Shown: positions 61,343 to 64,000 of the stretch, one piece after another | Position numbering within the stretch: the first letter of the stretch is position 1 | Layout of the letters: each line of letters starts with the position of its first letter | Source of the DNA: Clostridia bacterium | GTDB lineage: Bacteria; Bacillota; Clostridia; Oscillospirales; Acutalibacteraceae | Assembly (NCBI GenBank): GCA_017441385.1 | Contig: JAFRXY010000090.1 | Span: forward strand, 30,392 to 94,391 | Direction: 5' to 3' | DNA length: 64,000 bases | The notes under the pieces: model-generated | The model's database searches: none | What the model was told of the DNA's origin: nothing | Seen by the model: the letters and a program-made list of their open reading frames with translations, nothing else | Made by a program: the position numbers and the translations under genes

Positions 61343-61609
61343 TTATTCGTCCTTCATCACATCAATCATCATCTTCACGCCAAGCCTGAATCCGGCGATG
61401 AACATATCCCGCTCTGAGATGGAGGATATATCCGTCACGCTTTCTATGAGTTTCTCCAACATTTCCTTCTGCTTATCGGAGAGCGATTCTCTCAACAAAT
61501 CCTCGTTCCTGTCTGCGAGTGCTTTCAGCTTTTGACATTCCAGTGTGGCTGATATGCTCATCTCGTAGGGCGATATCCGTCCGTAGTACAAATCTTCTAT
61601 GATGTTCAT
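61343..61609 (-). CDS. DUF6809-like small protein
   Basis: An 88-residue helical protein: MNIIEDLYYGRISPYEMSIS, then ECQKLKALADRNEDLLRESL and MFIAGFRLGVKMMIDVM near the end. This pattern matches what I recall as DUF6809, small proteins frequent in clostridial accessory and mobile regions and of unknown role. The ATG has AGGTGAAC upstream; an in-frame longer reading would add a hydrophobic stretch without RBS. It is on the opposite strand to the MarR gene. Confidence 0.7.
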   Translation of the reverse strand: MNIIEDLYYGRISPYEMSISATLECQKLKALADRNEDLLRESLSDKQKEMLEKLIESVTDISSISERDMFIAGFRLGVKMMIDVMKDE

Positions 61610-61741
61610 GCTGCTTCGTTCACCTGACCTTTCGCAACAACAAATATCACAGAAGAGCGCATAAGTCAAGATAAATTGCGGCTTGCAGAGAAAGAAAAAT
61701 GGTTCGTATAAACTTACCATTAAGCAAAAATAAAAAAACAC

Positions 61742-61770
61742 TTGACAAACGCAAACCAGTGTGATAGTCT
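61742..61770 (+). promoter_or_regulatory. Promoter of the MarR-hydrolase operon
   Basis: TTGACA, 17-bp spacer, TAGTCT. The predicted start falls within the long palindrome that follows. Confidence 0.7.
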
Positions 61771-61803
61771 ATATTTAGAAGCTAAATTTAGCTGCTAAAT
61801 ATA
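61770..61803. promoter_or_regulatory. 34-bp near-perfect palindromic operator
   Basis: The half-site TATATTTAGAAGCTAAA is mirrored with a single mismatch, centred over the transcription start. It contains the shorter repeat AGCTAAATTTAGCT. The downstream gene encodes a MarR regulator, so autorepression at this site is very likely. Confidence 0.8.
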
Positions 61804-61822
61804 ATAGAATCGAGATGATTTC

Positions 61823-62263
61823 ATGGAATCCTCCGAGCTGCTCACAAAAGTCTACCAACTAATCAATCTTTACAACGCCAAAGCAAAAAAGCCCCACACA
61901 TATAAAGGCGGGCTGGTGCTCTATCCCGCGCAATCACACATGGTCGAGATCATCGGCGATAATGAAGCCATCACCGTCACCCGCATTGCCGAGGATTACA
62001 TGATTACCAAAGGCGCCGTTTCTCAGATTCTCAAATTTCTCGACGAAAAGGGGTTAATCGTCAAGAAACCATCCGAAAAAGGCGGTCGCACCACCGAACT
62101 GTACCTGAGTGAGGAAGGCAAACGCATCCTCGACGAACACCGCGAAATGCACCGCACTATGACAGAACAAATCACGGCGCTGACATCACAGCTTTCGCCT
62201 GACACTGTAGCATTTCTTGAACAAATGGCAGATATCATCGAAGAAAATATACGCACGCTTTAG
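61823..62263 (+). CDS. MarR-family transcriptional regulator
   Basis: A 146-residue dimeric winged-helix regulator. The recognition region is VTRIAEDYMITKGAVSQILK, followed by the wing KPSEKGGRTTELYLSEEGK and C-terminal dimerisation helices. MarR proteins usually repress their own operon until a small molecule binds; the 34-bp palindrome just upstream is the probable operator. It is cotranscribed with the alpha/beta hydrolase gene 15 bp downstream. Confidence 0.93.
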   Translation: MESSELLTKVYQLINLYNAKAKKPHTYKGGLVLYPAQSHMVEIIGDNEAITVTRIAEDYMITKGAVSQILKFLDEKGLIVKKPSEKGGRTTELYLSEEGKRILDEHREMHRTMTEQITALTSQLSPDTVAFLEQMADIIEENIRTL

Positions 62264-62278
62264 AAAGGACTTGATTAC

Positions 62279-63073
62279 ATGACGTTTGAAACATTAGGCA
62301 ATCCCAATAATCCAGCCGCTCTCCTGATTCACGGCAGCTTCAGCAGCTGTCATGATTGCGAGCCGTTCGGGAAATACCTCGCCGACGAATACTATGTTAT
62401 TATGCCGACGCTGGACGGTCACGGTCACGACGGCACAAACCTGCTGACTGCGGAAGAAGAAGCCAAGAAGCTCACGGGCTATCTTAAGGAAAACGGTATC
62501 AAATCCCTTGCTTTGTTGCAAGGCAGTTCGATGGGAGCGGAAGTCGCGCTGGCTGTAAGAAAGCAGTGCGAAACCGACGGTATCCCCGTCACGTGCAGCT
62601 TTTTTGACGGCGGTCCTTTCTTCCATTTCAATCCCTTCTTCCGCCGTGTGATGTACAAAAAATTCAGCAGTCTGGGGAAGTTGTTCGACACCGATGATCC
62701 CGATGAGGTCTATCAGAATATGATGAACAATCCTTTCGTGAAATTCGTCGCGAAGGGCAAAATCAGCCAATACGAGGGACTTATCAAGTCTATGGCGCGG
62801 GAACGCCGCATCTTCTCCAAAAAAACTCTTAAAAACATGGTTCAAATCTGCTACAAATGCGATCCGCCCGCCTTCTCGGTCGACGCTCAAAAAAGTTTCT
62901 TCTTCTTCTTTTCGGACGAGGAACCAGCCCGCGATTCACGTCCCCGTCTGATGAAGCTCTATCCCCACGCCACTTTTGAGGACATTCACGGCTATGCCCA
63001 TTGCAGCTATCAGTCTTCCGAACCCGAAGCATACGTGCAGAAGCTCAAAAAGGCCATTAGTGACAGAATGTAA
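62279..63073 (+). CDS. Alpha/beta hydrolase
   Basis: A 264-residue serine hydrolase. It shows the oxyanion loop LLIHGSFSSCHD, the nucleophile elbow LLQGSSMGAEVAL (G-S-S-M-G; Ser near residue 84) and a C-terminal HGYAHCSYQ with the probable catalytic His. There is a lid insertion of about 70 residues (about 110-185). No signal peptide. The substrate is unknown; coupling to a MarR regulator suggests an ester or a toxic small molecule as inducer. RBS AGAAAGGA is 9 bases upstream. Confidence 0.9.
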   Translation: MTFETLGNPNNPAALLIHGSFSSCHDCEPFGKYLADEYYVIMPTLDGHGHDGTNLLTAEEEAKKLTGYLKENGIKSLALLQGSSMGAEVALAVRKQCETDGIPVTCSFFDGGPFFHFNPFFRRVMYKKFSSLGKLFDTDDPDEVYQNMMNNPFVKFVAKGKISQYEGLIKSMARERRIFSKKTLKNMVQICYKCDPPAFSVDAQKSFFFFFSDEEPARDSRPRLMKLYPHATFEDIHGYAHCSYQSSEPEAYVQKLKKAISDRM

Positions 63074-63106
63074 TTTTTTATTTATTAGAGACTATTCTTC
63101 TACCAA

Positions 63107-63171
63107 GAGCAACAAAGCCACCTTCGCAGAAACGCCGGAATGACGTTTCAACGGAGGTGGTATTACTGCTC
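63107..63171. other. 65-bp interrupted inverted repeat
   Basis: GAGCA...TGCTC, CCACCT...AGGTGG and GAAACG...CGTTTC nest into one long hairpin between convergent transcription units. It has no T-run directly after it; it may be a weak two-way terminator or a mobile-element remnant. Confidence 0.5.
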
Positions 63172-63211
63172 GTCAATTATATCAAGCCTACAATCAAACC
63201 CTTCATTGGCG

Positions 63212-63490
63212 TTACTTTGACAGTTTAAAACCGATGCCCCATACGGTTTCGATGTAATTCTCATCCGAAACGGCGCGTATCTTGCTGCGGATATTGCTGA
63301 TGTGGACGTTGATGGTCTTGTCCTCACCGATGTAAAAGTCATTCCATGCGTATTCGTATATCTCCTGCTTGCTGAAGGCCTTATTGGGGTTCAGGAGAAG
63401 AAGCTCCAATATCTGAAATTCCTGCCGCGTGAGAGCAAGCGGCGTGCCGTTGACCGATACGGAGTGATCGGCTCTGTCAAGCACCATGAT
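63212..63490 (-). pseudogene. Response-regulator DNA-binding domain, 5' part missing
   Basis: About 90 residues match the winged-helix output domain of OmpR/PhoB regulators: LALTRQEFQILELLLLNPNK, then FSKQEIYEYAW and INVHISNIRSKIRA, ending IETVWGIGFKLSK. The receiver domain that should precede it is absent; upstream DNA instead carries a decayed acetyltransferase. There is no plausible RBS. It is thus a truncated remnant, although a short DNA-binding protein cannot be excluded. Confidence 0.7.
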
Positions 63491-63550
63491 TAAGACCATT
63501 GCGAACCCGATCGTCAACGATTGTGTCAAACGCAATTACTTATTCGGAGA

Positions 63551-64000
63551 TTATAATAATTCGAGCAATTTTCCGCTGCTATATATTCCCACAGAAGAAC
63601 CAGTCATCAGGAACGCGGCGGATTGGCACGATTGTTTTCTCACCATACGGGACACCTTTTCTTCCCGTATCGGACAAATCTGCAACACCGCCTTTGACCG
63701 CAGCAGATTGATGATGACATTCAGTGTCTGCATGAGCCACGCGGGGAGCGGAACGCCCAGCCAGTAGCCAAGCTCCGCTTCATCGTCCTTTTCGGCAAGG
63801 TCGTTGTGGTGAAGACCGATGCTGCCAATGGGAAGCCCGGTTTCCTTCAGTACGATTGCGTAGGTCTCCGGTACCATCAGAATGTCCCGGATGACCTGTC
63901 GGCTGTTCTCCACGCTGGTATGTACCGGTCACCCGGCTATCGGCCCTATCTGCGGGTCTTTTGCGTATTTATAGCATTCCTCTGCATCTGCCTCTTCCCA
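63551..64000 (-). pseudogene. GNAT-family acetyltransferase remnant with internal stop
   Basis: The N-terminal half matches GNAT enzymes closely: EEADAEECYKYAKDPQIGPI, then [20 protein letters not shown] and [10 protein letters not shown]...[15 protein letters not shown] at 63929-63931 replaces the Trp codon expected after PIAG, and beyond GYWLGVP the acetyl-CoA region is no longer recognisable, suggesting further frameshift or deletion. The 5' end lies beyond the right edge. It is therefore almost certainly non-functional. Confidence 0.75.

Overview
The window is chromosomal DNA of a Gram-positive, low-to-mid G+C anaerobe of the class Clostridia, most likely an Oscillospirales (Ruminococcaceae-type) gut bacterium. 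This rests on the gene families (IreB, a DUF6106-like protein, a SpoIID-type peptidoglycan-binding protein, a DacF-type carboxypeptidase), on T-box and NiCo riboswitch control, and on consensus TTGACA/TATAAT promoters with AGGAGG ribosome binding sites. The species cannot be named from sequence alone. No rRNA, tRNA, CRISPR array, phage or intact insertion sequence was recognised.

Layout. 1-4.8 kb (minus): an alpha-galactoside utilisation pair (GH36 enzyme running off the left edge, plus a GPH-family symporter) and a GT-B-like protein of unknown function. 5.0-15.7 kb: a cell-envelope neighbourhood with a DNA-3-methyladenine glycosylase, a VanY-type peptidase, an LCP cell-wall ligase behind a degenerate MNT/HEPN pair, two M23 peptidases, MscS, a YdcF/DUF218 protein, a GNAT enzyme and DacF. 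15.8-21.5 kb: rpsB-tsf, then, on the other strand, a cysteine T-box operon (unknown gene, cysE, cysS). 21.7-32.8 kb: a ten-gene surface-polysaccharide operon supplying GDP-fucose, GDP-mannose and a UDP-uronic acid, with glycosyltransferases and an acyltransferase. 32.8-36.8 kb: a CDF metal exporter under a NiCo riboswitch, then a MerR/PLDc_N/ABC operon.

37-45.4 kb (minus): a SpoIID/peptidoglycan-binding pair, a GT2 transferase, an HD phosphohydrolase, relA, recJ and a small membrane protein. 45.5-56.9 kb: trmL, a two-gene Rnf-like membrane module that seems to lack its cofactor ligands, a repeat-bearing DUF4253 protein, rpe-nnr, ireB, a YbaK-type deacylase and uvrA. 57-61 kb: a three-gene surface operon (transglutaminase/Ig-like protein and two small anchored proteins with the same C-terminal tail), with a candidate small RNA beside it. 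61.3-64 kb: a patchier region with a DUF6809-like gene, a MarR regulator with a near-perfect 34-bp operator, an alpha/beta hydrolase, and decayed remnants of a response regulator and an acetyltransferase.

The items that look least described are the pair of dispersed hairpin arrays whose stems covary around a constant CTCTG loop, the 57-61 kb surface operon with its shared tail and duplicated C-terminal domain, the cofactor-less RnfD/RnfE pair, and the unknown first gene of the cysteine T-box operon. All function statements come from reading motifs by eye; no database search was run.
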